From Intrasporangium calvum DSM 43043 (GTDB lineage: Bacteria > Actinomycetota > Actinomycetes > Actinomycetales > Dermatophilaceae), in the NCBI RefSeq assembly GCF_000184685.1, contig NC_014830.1, positions 1 to 64,000 of the forward strand: DNA of 64,000 nucleotides, read 5' to 3'. Below are positions 28,983 through 37,877 of the stretch, piece by piece. A model generated the notes under the pieces. The model did not search any database, was not told the DNA's origin, and was given only the letters and a program-made list of their open reading frames with translations. A program made the translations under genes and the position numbers. Position 1 is the first letter of the stretch. Each line of letters starts with the position of its first letter.

Positions 28983-31017
28983 CCGCTACTCCTCGTGAGT
29001 GTGCTTCTGGCAGGACGGTCTGCTTGGTTGCCGGGTCGTACAGCCGAGGACCCACGCCGTCTGGGCGGACCTCGGTGTGCGAGTCGTGAATCCGGGTGGC
29101 AGGCGTCTCGCGGATCTCCGTCGGAAGCTCGTCGACGAGCACGCCCACCACGACCCTGTCGCGCGTGTGAGGTGTCTCGGCTGTGGACGGTCGGTGGACT
29201 CCATGACCACCAGAAGGAGCCGGAGACTCCGTGGGCGGTCGCAGATCGGCAGATCCCTGCGCGTTGACCGGAACCCCGGACTTCCTAGACGCGGCTGGTA
29301 ACGAATGCCCCGCGTCACGGCCATCAGTGGTGTGGACGCCGGGATCTCCGGCTGAGACTGGTGCGCTCAGCGGGACCGTGGCGGGACGGCCGAAGGCCTC
29401 CACCGGTGGGCGCGTGCGACGGGCCGAGCGGCGCCGACGACGACCTGAGCGACGTCGTGGGGCCTCTTCTTCGTCCTCGTCCTCTTCCGACTCATCCTCT
29501 TCTTCGTCGTCGTCGTCATCGCCTTCCCCATGACGGCCTCGCCGCAGATGACGGCGCCTGACTCGACGGCCAGCTCGACGAAGCAGGGTCTGGGTGCTCG
29601 ACGGGCGGCCGAGGACGTTCGTGAGCGACAGCAAGGGCATGAGCATGATGAAGGCCGCCACAGTCACGACCAGGCAGAGCACAAAGCTCAGCACGCCCAT
29701 CCCTGCGCCGTCGGCTCGGAAGAGGATCGCGGCGATGAGCACCGTGTGAATGGCGGAGCCGGCGCCGAAGGCGATCACGTTAATGACCGAGGCGCCGGCG
29801 ATGTTGCCGATGCGCCGCACGATCGACGCCATGGGCGCCAGCACCCCGAAGACGGCCGCAGCCGGGAAGAACATGACGAGCAGCCGGAGCATGACCAAGC
29901 CGGCGAACATGAAGAGGTCAGCGACGAGGCGGAACAGGCCGGTGAAGAGGACGCCGATGAAGGCCATGAAGCCGGCTCCGGCACGCCCCTTCGACTTGCC
30001 CTGCACCGCGGCATACGCGATGGGGTCTTGTTCTTGGATCTCCTGCGTGGTGGTGACCCAGTCGTTGGCCTTCTGCTCGGTCATCTTCTGGATGCCGTCA
30101 GGCGTGCTCGACGCGGTCGCCGCTTCGGTGCGGCTGAAGGTGCTCTCCCGGAAGAGGACCGGGCCCCACTTCTGGGCGGCAGCGCTGTTCGGGTCTCCGA
30201 ACTGGCCGCGGAGCCACGCCTGGTAGAGCACGTCGTCGACGATGAGCGCGCCCTGCGCTCGGGTCGGGTCGGCACCAGCCGACGGGGTGAGCCCCGCACT
30301 CGTCTGGTTGATGGAGGCGATGGACTGGGTCACGGTCTCGTCAAAGAAGCTCGCGGTGCGGGTGGGGTACTGCGAGATGCCTGACAGGACCGCAACCACG
30401 AGCAGTGCCCAGGCTGCGGCCGTCATGACCGACGAGAGGTGGCCGCGGAGCGAGTAGGCCAGGAGCAGGGCGGCCACGCCGAGGAAGGCGACCATGCCCC
30501 ACGGTGACCAGATCCGCTCGTGCATGCGCTGGGTGACGGTCCCGACGACGACGTCCAAGGGCGCCATGTACTCGTCGGGATGCGCGACCTTGTTGTGGAT
30601 CCCGTTGGTGGCCGAGGCCATCCACGTGGCGCCCGAGAAGAAGAAGTTCCCCAGGAACGTGTCCGTGGTGGCCTCGATGTCACGCACGGCACCGCCACAG
30701 CCGAGGTCGTAGGTGCTCCAGGACAGGCCGGCGTAGCCGTACTGGTCGTAGACGGTCGTGGACCGTGTGGCTGCGAACGGGTCGCCCTGTGGAGGAATGG
30801 GATCGGGAGCCGGGTCGAAAAAGCCCGGGAGTCCCGAGTCCGGCATGGCCGCGATCGGGGCGTCCTTGCAGTCCCAGGGAGCCGCCGGCAGGGCGGGGGT
30901 CGCGATGGCCTCCGAGCCCACCGCCACGCCTGCCACGATGCTGAAGAACAGGACTATGAGGAGCCGCCCCACGAGACGAGTCGGGCCGGTGCGGACGAGC
31001 CTCTTGCCGGCCATCAC
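28975..31017 (-). CDS. VirB6/TrbL-like polytopic channel protein
   Basis: The product is 680 aa. A signal peptide (about 15-40) is followed by an extracellular Cys-containing region and at least seven membrane helices (about 170-480), including LFRLVADLFMFAGLVMLRLL. This fits the inner-membrane channel subunit of a type IV secretion system. The C-terminal cytoplasmic tail starts with Arg-rich sequence, then an almost purely acidic Asp/Glu run (about residues 495-515), then another basic and Pro-rich stretch. Its end overlaps the VirB8-like gene. Confidence 0.82.
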   Translation of the reverse strand: MMAGKRLVRTGPTRLVGRLLIVLFFSIVAGVAVGSEAIATPALPAAPWDCKDAPIAAMPDSGLPGFFDPAPDPIPPQGDPFAATRSTTVYDQYGYAGLSWSTYDLGCGGAVRDIEATTDTFLGNFFFSGATWMASATNGIHNKVAHPDEYMAPLDVVVGTVTQRMHERIWSPWGMVAFLGVAALLLAYSLRGHLSSVMTAAAWALLVVAVLSGISQYPTRTASFFDETVTQSIASINQTSAGLTPSAGADPTRAQGALIVDDVLYQAWLRGQFGDPNSAAAQKWGPVLFRESTFSRTEAATASSTPDGIQKMTEQKANDWVTTTQEIQEQDPIAYAAVQGKSKGRAGAGFMAFIGVLFTGLFRLVADLFMFAGLVMLRLLVMFFPAAAVFGVLAPMASIVRRIGNIAGASVINVIAFGAGSAIHTVLIAAILFRADGAGMGVLSFVLCLVVTVAAFIMLMPLLSLTNVLGRPSSTQTLLRRAGRRVRRRHLRRGRHGEGDDDDDEEEDESEEDEDEEEAPRRRSGRRRRRSARRTRPPVEAFGRPATVPLSAPVSAGDPGVHTTDGRDAGHSLPAASRKSGVPVNAQGSADLRPPTESPAPSGGHGVHRPSTAETPHTRDRVVVGVLVDELPTEIRETPATRIHDSHTEVRPDGVGPRLYDPATKQTVLPEAHSRGVADE

Positions 31018-33530
31018 GCACTCGCCTTCTCGTCGTCGAGCTCACGGGCGGCGCGGTTGCGGGCCTTGAGCGGTTCGGCGGTCGTGTTGAGTGCGTCGAG
31101 GAGGTGCGGGTGTGCTGAGAGGTCCATGCGGATCCGCTCGATCCCTCCGTTGCCGTCGCTGAAGACGAACTCACGCGGGCCCCTCAGCCCGTCACGACTC
31201 GGTCTGGAGAGGGTGCCGAAGATCTGTTCGTAGCCGAGCCCGTCGCGGATGCCTGGGATGAAGCGCAGGGCGTCGCGCTGGGCCTCCTCGCCGGTGAGCC
31301 GGCCGATGAAGGCCGCGGAGCTGAGGTTGGCCAGGTCGAGCTTGAGCAGGTCGGAGGGGTTCTGGCTCGCCATGAGCACGCGGGTGTTGTGCTTGCGCGA
31401 GTCCCGGGCGGCCCGGTCGATGAATCGCCGGCCGGTGCTGAAGGTCGAGAGCGCCCACGCCTCGTCGATGAAGATGCCCTTGCGTGCGTTGATGTCCCCG
31501 AAGTACATGCCGCGCTGGGTCAGCCAAGCGGCGAGGTACATGACGCACATGGAGAGTCGCTCGTCGAGGTCTTCCGAGCCAGCCGTGGACTCGTCGGGAA
31601 GGGCGAGGCCCCGTAGCGAGTAAACGGTAAGGAGCGGCTCCTCGCTGGAGGTGTCGAGGGCCTTGCCAGCCGGGAAGACGAGTCGGCCGTGGCTCGTCTT
31701 GGCGGCCTCTCGGAGGAAGTCGGCCATGTAGCCGGCATGGCGCACCAGTGCCTCGTCGCCCTCGAGCGTCGCGAGCTCGGTCACGACCTGGTCGCAGGCG
31801 CTCCAGGCGTTGGCGGGCACCCGTCCCACGGCGCGAAGCAGGGCAACCTCCGTGAGGACGTGCTCTTGCAGCTGCCTGGGAAGCATGGCCCGCAGAACGC
31901 TGTTCGTGAGGAGGCGGCGGGTGTCCTGGGCCTGTTCCTTGGCAGCGCGGAACTCGCTCTCCTCGGCGTAGTGGTCGCGACGAGGCTCGGCGATGACTCG
32001 GTAGGTGCCGAGAGAGCCAGGCGCGGCGTCGAGGAGGTCGATGGCGCGGGAGTACTGCTCGAGCTCGGGAAGCCGGCACAGGGCGGTGAGCCGGCCCGAG
32101 GGGTCGAGCACGGTCCAAGGAACACCTTGGATGACGGTGCGGTAGATGATGTTGCCGCCTGCCGTGGACTTGCCGCCGCCGAGGCCTGCGCACAGGACGG
32201 CCAGCCCGGACTCCTCGCCTCTTTCGGTCGCCAGCCAGGGCTCCCAGGTCACGACCCGTGAGGAGGTCCCGGAGGTCTCCCCGAGGTGGATGCCGATCCG
32301 GTCGCCCACCTTGGCCGTAGCAGCGGGGACGGCGGCCGCAAGGGTGGTGACCGGCATACGGCGCCGGAATGCCGTGGTGCTGAGTCGCTCTCCGGGGATG
32401 AACTCGCGTGCCACGGCGTACTGGTCGTGTGGACGCGCGATGGTGATCTGTGGGGCGAACAGCTTGCGTATGACCCCGGCTCGCTGGATCGCTTCGTCCT
32501 CAGTGGGAGCGGACACCGCGATGCGATACCAACCCGAGGTGCGGGTCGACAGCCCGGAGAGGCCCATGGAGATCTCGTCCTCGACGGTGAGGGCACGAGC
32601 TGCCTGTCGGTCCAGGGCCCCGGGAGCCGGCTCCTGGTGCTCGACCTCGTAGTGGTCGCGCTGGGCGCGGATCTTCTGGATGTTCTGCCGCAGGGCGGCT
32701 CCGACCTTCGCGGCATCCTCGATGCGGACGCGGCCGGACCACTCGACAGGGAAGGGGAGCTGGTCCGTGCGCTGCATCCACGGGATCCCGGGCGGGATCT
32801 CGAGGTCCGTCATACGACCCACCGAGAGGACACAGACGTGACGTTCGATCCGCTCGTCATCGTGCTCGCCGACGACCCGGATCGTCCGGCCGTAGGGGAG
32901 CGCGAACCAGCGGACGTGGTCAGTGAACTCGTGAAGGTCCTCGGTCTCCCACGCCTCGAGGTCGGATGCGCCCAGGGTGACGGGAGCCGGGAGGCCGAGC
33001 GAGCATGAGCGATGCAGCAGCCACTCGAGCTGGCGCGGTGTCGCGGGCGCGGCCTCGATGCCCGGTGAGGCCATCAGCTCGTCGGTGGCGCGGACGTGTC
33101 CCGAGAGCGCGGCGACCTCGCGGTCCGACATCGACCCCCAGAACGACCCCAGGGCCTTGTAGACCGGGCTTCGCGTCGGGATCTCGACGCCGAGGTAGAC
33201 CTCCTTGTCGGCCATGCTGAGCGACGCTAGGCGGCGCTGGTCGGTGATGAGGTGGTCACGCCAGGCGGGCAGAGGCGCGGGGGCGTTGGCGTCGTGGTCG
33301 GCCGCCCAGCGCGCGACGGGGTAGGGCCGCGTGGTGACCCGGAGGTGGATCTCTCGGCGTACGAGCTGCCCGAAGACATCAGCGCCGTCGACGATGAGCT
33401 GCTCCCGGACGCCGTCGGGCCGGAACGACCAGCCTTGCGGGTCAAGGAGATACCAGGCCATGAGCTTGTCGCCGGTAATCGTGCAGTGGCCGCTGATTCG
33501 GCGGATCGCGAGGCCGCTCTTGCCGCTCAT
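31014..33530 (-). CDS. VirB4/TraC-like conjugation ATPase
   Basis: This 838-aa protein has an N-terminal VirB4-like domain. The motor domain has Walker A GLGGGKST near residue 455 and Walker B KGIFIDEAWAL near 687. A later ASQNPSDLL motif is typical of VirB4/TraC ATPases. It would energise assembly of the mating channel at the membrane. The stop overlaps the downstream VirB6-like gene, and the start overlaps the PrgI-like gene by 4 bp. With the FtsK-like protein this gives the element two large ATPases. Confidence 0.9.
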   Translation of the reverse strand: MSGKSGLAIRRISGHCTITGDKLMAWYLLDPQGWSFRPDGVREQLIVDGADVFGQLVRREIHLRVTTRPYPVARWAADHDANAPAPLPAWRDHLITDQRRLASLSMADKEVYLGVEIPTRSPVYKALGSFWGSMSDREVAALSGHVRATDELMASPGIEAAPATPRQLEWLLHRSCSLGLPAPVTLGASDLEAWETEDLHEFTDHVRWFALPYGRTIRVVGEHDDERIERHVCVLSVGRMTDLEIPPGIPWMQRTDQLPFPVEWSGRVRIEDAAKVGAALRQNIQKIRAQRDHYEVEHQEPAPGALDRQAARALTVEDEISMGLSGLSTRTSGWYRIAVSAPTEDEAIQRAGVIRKLFAPQITIARPHDQYAVAREFIPGERLSTTAFRRRMPVTTLAAAVPAATAKVGDRIGIHLGETSGTSSRVVTWEPWLATERGEESGLAVLCAGLGGGKSTAGGNIIYRTVIQGVPWTVLDPSGRLTALCRLPELEQYSRAIDLLDAAPGSLGTYRVIAEPRRDHYAEESEFRAAKEQAQDTRRLLTNSVLRAMLPRQLQEHVLTEVALLRAVGRVPANAWSACDQVVTELATLEGDEALVRHAGYMADFLREAAKTSHGRLVFPAGKALDTSSEEPLLTVYSLRGLALPDESTAGSEDLDERLSMCVMYLAAWLTQRGMYFGDINARKGIFIDEAWALSTFSTGRRFIDRAARDSRKHNTRVLMASQNPSDLLKLDLANLSSAAFIGRLTGEEAQRDALRFIPGIRDGLGYEQIFGTLSRPSRDGLRGPREFVFSDGNGGIERIRMDLSAHPHLLDALNTTAEPLKARNRAARELDDEKASA

Positions 33531-33979
33531 GTCGCCACCTCCTGGTAGTCCCCGAGATCGGTGGCCGTCACGCCTGCGATGGCTGGGCTCTTCTTGGCCA
33601 GCCGGCGTTGGGCCCGGCTCAGGCGCGCGGGGACGGCACGCACCCGAGCCGGGCGGATCGTGTGCGTCGCAACCCGTGACTCCTGGCGTGGCGCGGAGAC
33701 CTCGTGAACGAAGGCTCCGAGGACGGAGGCCAGGGGCCTGTCAGGGTTGACGACGGAGAGGATCAGCCGCGTGAGCGCGACTGTCGCGAGCAGGCTGTAC
33801 GCCAGTGAGAAGAAGCCCAGGTCGATCCCGAGCCGTCGCTCGATGACCTGCAGCAGCAGGAACACCACGGCGCCGACGGCGTAGGCCACGTACCGGGCTC
33901 GGAAGGGTAGGGTCCGGTTCGGCGGGCCGAGCCAGACGGCGTTGACGTTGTAGATCTCGTCATCAACAGGAAGTCGCAT
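33527..33979 (-). CDS. PrgI/VirB3-like small membrane protein
   Basis: The product is 150 aa with two membrane helices (about 28-45 and 53-75; YVAYAVGAVVFLLLQVIE) and a basic, Arg-rich C-terminal tail. Position directly upstream of the VirB4-like ATPase and the two-helix layout match VirB3/PrgI-type channel components. Assigned by context and topology. Confidence 0.7.
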   Translation of the reverse strand: MRLPVDDEIYNVNAVWLGPPNRTLPFRARYVAYAVGAVVFLLLQVIERRLGIDLGFFSLAYSLLATVALTRLILSVVNPDRPLASVLGAFVHEVSAPRQESRVATHTIRPARVRAVPARLSRAQRRLAKKSPAIAGVTATDLGDYQEVAT

Positions 33980-33983
33980 GGTG

Positions 33984-34235
33984 TCACCCCGTGATGAGCG
34001 AGGCCATCCAGGACCCCAAACTGTCGGCCTTGCCGCTGGTGGCCAGGCCCAGGACGGCCAGCGCGATGATCACGCCGGACACCACCCGCATGGCCTTGGC
34101 GTTGTCGCCTCGCTGGGCGAGCACGAACAGCATGGTCGCGATGAGCAGGAGCAGCAGCGGGATGATGTTCGCTTTGATCCAGCCCTGCAGGCCGGTCGTG
34201 CCCGCGGCGGTCGCGAGCGTCTCCAAGGTGTGCAT
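33984..34235 (-). CDS. Pilin-like (VirB2/TrbC-type) membrane protein
   Basis: The product is 83 aa with two hydrophobic helices (about 24-42 and 50-66) separated by a short polar loop, the layout of VirB2-type pilins in Gram-positive systems. It is the first gene of the transfer operon, followed 4 bp later by the PrgI-like gene. A ribosome-binding site (GAAAGGGG) precedes the ATG. The function is by topology and position only. Confidence 0.6.
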   Translation of the reverse strand: MHTLETLATAAGTTGLQGWIKANIIPLLLLLIATMLFVLAQRGDNAKAMRVVSGVIIALAVLGLATSGKADSLGSWMASLITG

Positions 34236-34615
34236 CTTCGTCCCCTTTCAGATGGTCTGGGGTAGATCCCCGATCCATTAAGGAACGCAGCGCGGAGCGA
34301 GTCTAGAAACTTGCCAAACCTTGACGAAGACCAGAACCGCTGTCCACCAACCGTTTACGTGCGCGCTGCGCGCGAAGGAGGGACGTGGCTGAGAGCCGGG
34401 ATGACCCCGTCGCGGACATCATCCGGGCCGGCCCGGTCGCGTCAAGACACCCCACGGGCCTGGCCTGGCAAGTGGGGCCCGGTCCGGCAGCCAGAGAGCG
34501 TACGGATCTCCACGGAGCGGTCAAGGACGCTGCGCGGTGCTTCGCACCTGCCTTCGGCAGTCCCTGACAGCTCCGATCCGATCCGTGTTTTGCCAGCTGT
34601 CCGGGGCGGGACCCG
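34236..34615. other. Gap between transfer operon and IS110 transposase
   Basis: About 380 bp contain the promoter region of the transfer operon (minus strand), a GGGG-tagat-CCCC hairpin near 34260-34275, and probably one end of the IS110 element. A 60-codon frame at 34385-34567 (+) starts GTG after GAAGGAGGG. It has no recognisable relatives and may be a truncated gene. An oriT or clt site could be here but is not identifiable. Confidence 0.35.
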
Positions 34616-35818
34616 TTATGGAGTGGGCGCCCAGGCGAGTTCCTCGCTGTAGGGAATGACGTCTTCGAGGCAGTGGTGCAGTTGGCCGAGCAGCTTGCTG
34701 CCGAGGCGTCGCAGCGCAGCCTCGTGGTGTTCGCCCTTCGCGCGTCGGGCCCGGTAGTAGGCGTCGGCGCCGGCGGACTTGCCGATGGCGTTGAAGGCCC
34801 ACATCCGGCAGGTGTCGAAGAGCCGGTCGTTGCGGGCTCGTCTCATCAGCACCACCCGGGACTTGCCTGACGCTCGGGTCACGGGGGCGACTCCTGCGTA
34901 TCGTCGTCGTGCCGCGGCGTTGACGTAGCGGGTCTTGTCGTCGCCGAACTCACTGATCAGGCGTGCGCCCAGGATCGGTCCCACCCCTGGCAGGCTGGCC
35001 ACGATGCCCGCCTGTGGGTGCCTGGCGAAGGCCTCGACCAGCTCGTCCTCGGCCCGCTGCACCGCTTCTTCGGTGGCGCGCAACGTGGCCAGGATCGTGC
35101 GCGTTGCGGCACCCATGGCCTCCTCCACGGCCGGCGGATGACGCAGCTGTGGCTCGGCGAAAACGGTCAGGAGCCGGTTGACGACGGTCGCCGGCATCGA
35201 CACCCGCCCCGCCATGCGACCCAGTCGCCGCAGGTCATCCGCGCTCAATTGCCTTGCAGCCATGGGGGTTGGTGCCTCCCAGAGCACCCCAAGCGCGGTC
35301 CGAGTGGTCAGGCACGGGAACGCGGTCAGCGCCGCCGGGTAGTACTCCCTGAGGTGGGAGCGCAACCGTCCGGCATCACGCAGCCGGGTGCGCACGGCAT
35401 CCTGGTGGGCCCGGGACAAGGCGCTCAACGCGAGCACCTGCTGCGAGTCGTTCGCGATCTGACGATGCTGTCGCGCATCGGTCCGCAACAGGTGCGCGAG
35501 CACCAACGCGTCGCCAGCATCCGACTTCGCGCCAGAGACCGCGAACCGGTCACGGTAGCGGTCCACCGACTTGGGGTTGATCGAGAACACCTGCACGCCG
35601 ATCTCACGCAGGGCCGCGACCAGCAGCCCCCGATCCGTCTCCAGGGCCACCCCGACCGAACCGAGCACCATGGTGTGACGGCCGATCCTCGAGACCAGCC
35701 GGGCAAAACCCGCCGGATCGTCCGAGATACGAAACGTGGCCAGCACGTCCCCGCCGGCGTTGACCAGCGCCACGTCATGGTGGTGCTCAGCCCAGTCGAT
35801 CCCACAGAACAGCTCCAT
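34616..35818 (-). CDS. IS110-family transposase
   Basis: This 400-aa RNA-guided DEDD recombinase has an N-terminal RuvC-like domain (MELFCGIDWAEHHHDVALV). The second acidic site lies in AVSGAKSDAGDALVLAHLL. The C-terminal Tnp_20 domain is ASLPGVGPILGARLISEFGD, with the serine region following. ATG 35818 follows AAAGGAGTAACG. The open frame continues upstream for 87 codons but overlaps the presumed noncoding end. IS110 elements have no inverted repeats, so exact ends are not visible. Confidence 0.92.
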   Translation of the reverse strand: MELFCGIDWAEHHHDVALVNAGGDVLATFRISDDPAGFARLVSRIGRHTMVLGSVGVALETDRGLLVAALREIGVQVFSINPKSVDRYRDRFAVSGAKSDAGDALVLAHLLRTDARQHRQIANDSQQVLALSALSRAHQDAVRTRLRDAGRLRSHLREYYPAALTAFPCLTTRTALGVLWEAPTPMAARQLSADDLRRLGRMAGRVSMPATVVNRLLTVFAEPQLRHPPAVEEAMGAATRTILATLRATEEAVQRAEDELVEAFARHPQAGIVASLPGVGPILGARLISEFGDDKTRYVNAAARRRYAGVAPVTRASGKSRVVLMRRARNDRLFDTCRMWAFNAIGKSAGADAYYRARRAKGEHHEAALRRLGSKLLGQLHHCLEDVIPYSEELAWAPTP

Positions 35819-36110
35819 CGTTACTCCTTTCTCGACTCCATCACGCAACTCGAGCCGGGAGACCCCAGACGGCCTAATGGAAAGCGCTCCAGGCGCGACA
35901 CCCCACGAGTCTTCGGCGGTCTCCACCACCGGCGGGGCCACAGTCTTGACAAAGAGGTCCAAGCCTCCGGGCGCTTCAGTGGCCACCCGCCAGTGGCCCG
36001 AGACAAACCAGTCTCCCGGCACACGCCGGAGTCCCATTAGGGCGCCTGCGGCGTCGCTGGCGCGATGGCCTTCGGCCACCCTTGACCCGTCCGGGCCGGC
36101 CCTACTTCTG
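35819..36110 (-). ncRNA. Candidate IS110 bridge RNA / left noncoding end
   Basis: This is the noncoding stretch directly upstream of the IS110 transposase. IS110-group elements encode their bridge RNA in this position (established for IS621). On the minus strand it can form hairpins, such as GGTGGCCGAAGGCCATC and CCGGCGTGTGCCGG, and the frame through it is not conserved. Boundaries and loops were not determined. Confidence 0.5.
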
Positions 36111-36222
36111 CTCCGCTAAGGGGATCATCCCTGGCGAGTGCCCTCGCGGAGTTATCCACAGGCTGTCAAGCACCGGCTGCCCAGCAGTCGCGTCCATCGC
36201 ATGGCGCCATTACCTTGACCAC

Positions 36223-37614
36223 GTGAGACACACACGGGTCGGCGGCCTCGAGGTCATACACCGGCTTGGTCAGTTGGGCGCGGCCCTAGGCTATGAGGTG
36301 CGTGAAGAGCACCGCGTAGGTCGATCCGCAGCTGTCGACTTGTCGTGGACCGCGGCGGCATCGAACGACGCACCCCTTTTCGTCTTCGAGGTGGAGAGCA
36401 CCCCTTCAACCGGTTTGGCCAACAACGCGCTCAAGGTGTATGGGAGTCCACTCGAAGAACTGGTCAAGCCGCTCTTCTTCTTTCACCTCGTCCTGTCGGG
36501 AGGGCAGGACAACGAGCGAATCCGCAATGCCCAGCGGCTGTTTGGGCAGCACAACTACCGCATCTACCGTCTCACCGATGGGACGCCGGCACCGGATCTG
36601 GCCTTGGACATTCTGCGTCAGCATCGCCGTGTCAGCCGGAACCTCGATCTTTGGTCCACAGCGACTGCTCTCATGGAACCCGGGTGGGGCGGGCTTGCCA
36701 CTGTTTTCGCAGTTCTAGAGCTCGCCGAGCAGTTGCGCTTCGAGAGCGCCTACCTCTGTGACTACGCGCGGCTGTCTATGGAAGACCCCGCTTACGTCGG
36801 TCTGTTCGCCCGCCGCGTACGCACGCTATCGGAGCGTCCTGAGGCCAATGGCCCGGAGGGGCGAGAAGCGAGCAATCCGCGGCCCCGAGATGGCTACGGC
36901 GGTGGTCCGGGTGACTACATCTCAGGTTTGCTGGAGACAGGCATCCGCATCTATGCCGGCGACCTGGCCGACGAGGATGGGCCGGCTGCATTCGAAACCT
37001 GGATGACGAGTTGTGGATTCGGCCAGCGCATGATCGAGCCCTCCTTTGGACTCTCCAGAGATTACGACGGGTATGTCATCGGCACAGCCCCAATCCACTA
37101 CGCCCTGACCGCGGCACTTCTCAAGCGCCATCCTCGTTCGCACGAGTGGGTCATACGTGATCTCGCGAATCTGCTTGAGGGAGAGTTCGACCGAGGTCTG
37201 CGCCCTCGCTTTAGGCTCCCCGCCGTACTATGGCTGGCGCACATTCTCGCGGCAAGCCCGACCGAGCACGACGTCGCGACCCAAAGGGACCCCACCTTTT
37301 TCGACGGCCTGTACGCCCGCCTCGGCGAGCATGTGCGCGAAGGCGGAGGACTCCCAGCCAAGCTGCTGCTTGATCCGCCAAGACCCTTCAACCCCTCCGA
37401 AGATGTGCCCGAGTGGATCGACGAGGAAGAGGTCGTATCGCTCCCGTCCCGCGAAGCGTTGCGTGCGAAGGGGCTCGCCCTCCGAGGGCCGACCGTGCCT
37501 TCCGGTCATCCCACAGCTATTCAGGCTTGCCTCAGTTCATTGATCTCCTATGAGGTCTATGCAGATCCGGGCGCCGTGATCCTGCCGCTCCTGTATGCCG
37601 AAGCTGCAGACTGA
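36223..37614 (+). CDS. Orphan protein with a PD-(D/E)XK-like N-terminus
   Basis: This 463-aa protein is of unrecognised family. The N-terminal region has a restriction-nuclease-like pattern: E28, then V-D39-L-S-W, then FVFEVES with E56 and E58, set on alternating beta strands. The middle and C-terminus are helical with no known domain. GTG 36223 is preceded at 7 bp by TACCTT, a possible -10 of a leaderless transcript; no ribosome-binding site is visible. The longer frame from 36082 overlaps the IS110 end. Codon use is more AT-rich than the ICE backbone. It sits alone between two insertion sequences beside the defence cluster. Confidence 0.65.
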   Translation: MRHTRVGGLEVIHRLGQLGAALGYEVREEHRVGRSAAVDLSWTAAASNDAPLFVFEVESTPSTGLANNALKVYGSPLEELVKPLFFFHLVLSGGQDNERIRNAQRLFGQHNYRIYRLTDGTPAPDLALDILRQHRRVSRNLDLWSTATALMEPGWGGLATVFAVLELAEQLRFESAYLCDYARLSMEDPAYVGLFARRVRTLSERPEANGPEGREASNPRPRDGYGGGPGDYISGLLETGIRIYAGDLADEDGPAAFETWMTSCGFGQRMIEPSFGLSRDYDGYVIGTAPIHYALTAALLKRHPRSHEWVIRDLANLLEGEFDRGLRPRFRLPAVLWLAHILAASPTEHDVATQRDPTFFDGLYARLGEHVREGGGLPAKLLLDPPRPFNPSEDVPEWIDEEEVVSLPSREALRAKGLALRGPTVPSGHPTAIQACLSSLISYEVYADPGAVILPLLYAEAAD

Positions 37615-37861
37615 GCGCACACACGCGAACAGCCCAGGCTCCCAGCCGAGAGCGCCCGCGTAGCCCGGGGTGGGCCCCGTTGCGGCAAAGTGCGCCGGCG
37701 GCTTGTGCGCCGTGCTGGTGCCCGATGCGGCGGGTCGGCCCCCGGCGAAGGAAACCATTAGGTCGCGCAGGGGCCGCGGGGATGACCCCACACTGCTGGC
37801 CGCCGCATGATGGTGCTCCACCTGTGCGGATACCCGGGATGCGCCAAGAGGGTGAACCGAC
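37615..37861. other. Intergenic gap left of the IS481 element
   Basis: About 250 bp of GC-rich DNA without a convincing gene or strong signal. It may contain the terminator of the plus-strand orphan gene, but no clear hairpin stands out. Confidence 0.35.
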
Positions 37862-37876
37862 CGAGGCCCCAAGTCC
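37862..37876. repeat. Target-site duplication, left (IS481)
   Basis: CGAGGCCCCAAGTCC, repeated exactly at 39894-39908 on the other side of the IS481-family element. Confidence 0.8.
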
Positions 37877-37877
37877 C

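Noticed and set aside
34385..34567. 60-aa plus-strand frame with a fair ribosome-binding site
   Set aside because: There is no recognisable relative and it lies in the probable IS110 flank. Mentioned only under the gap entry.
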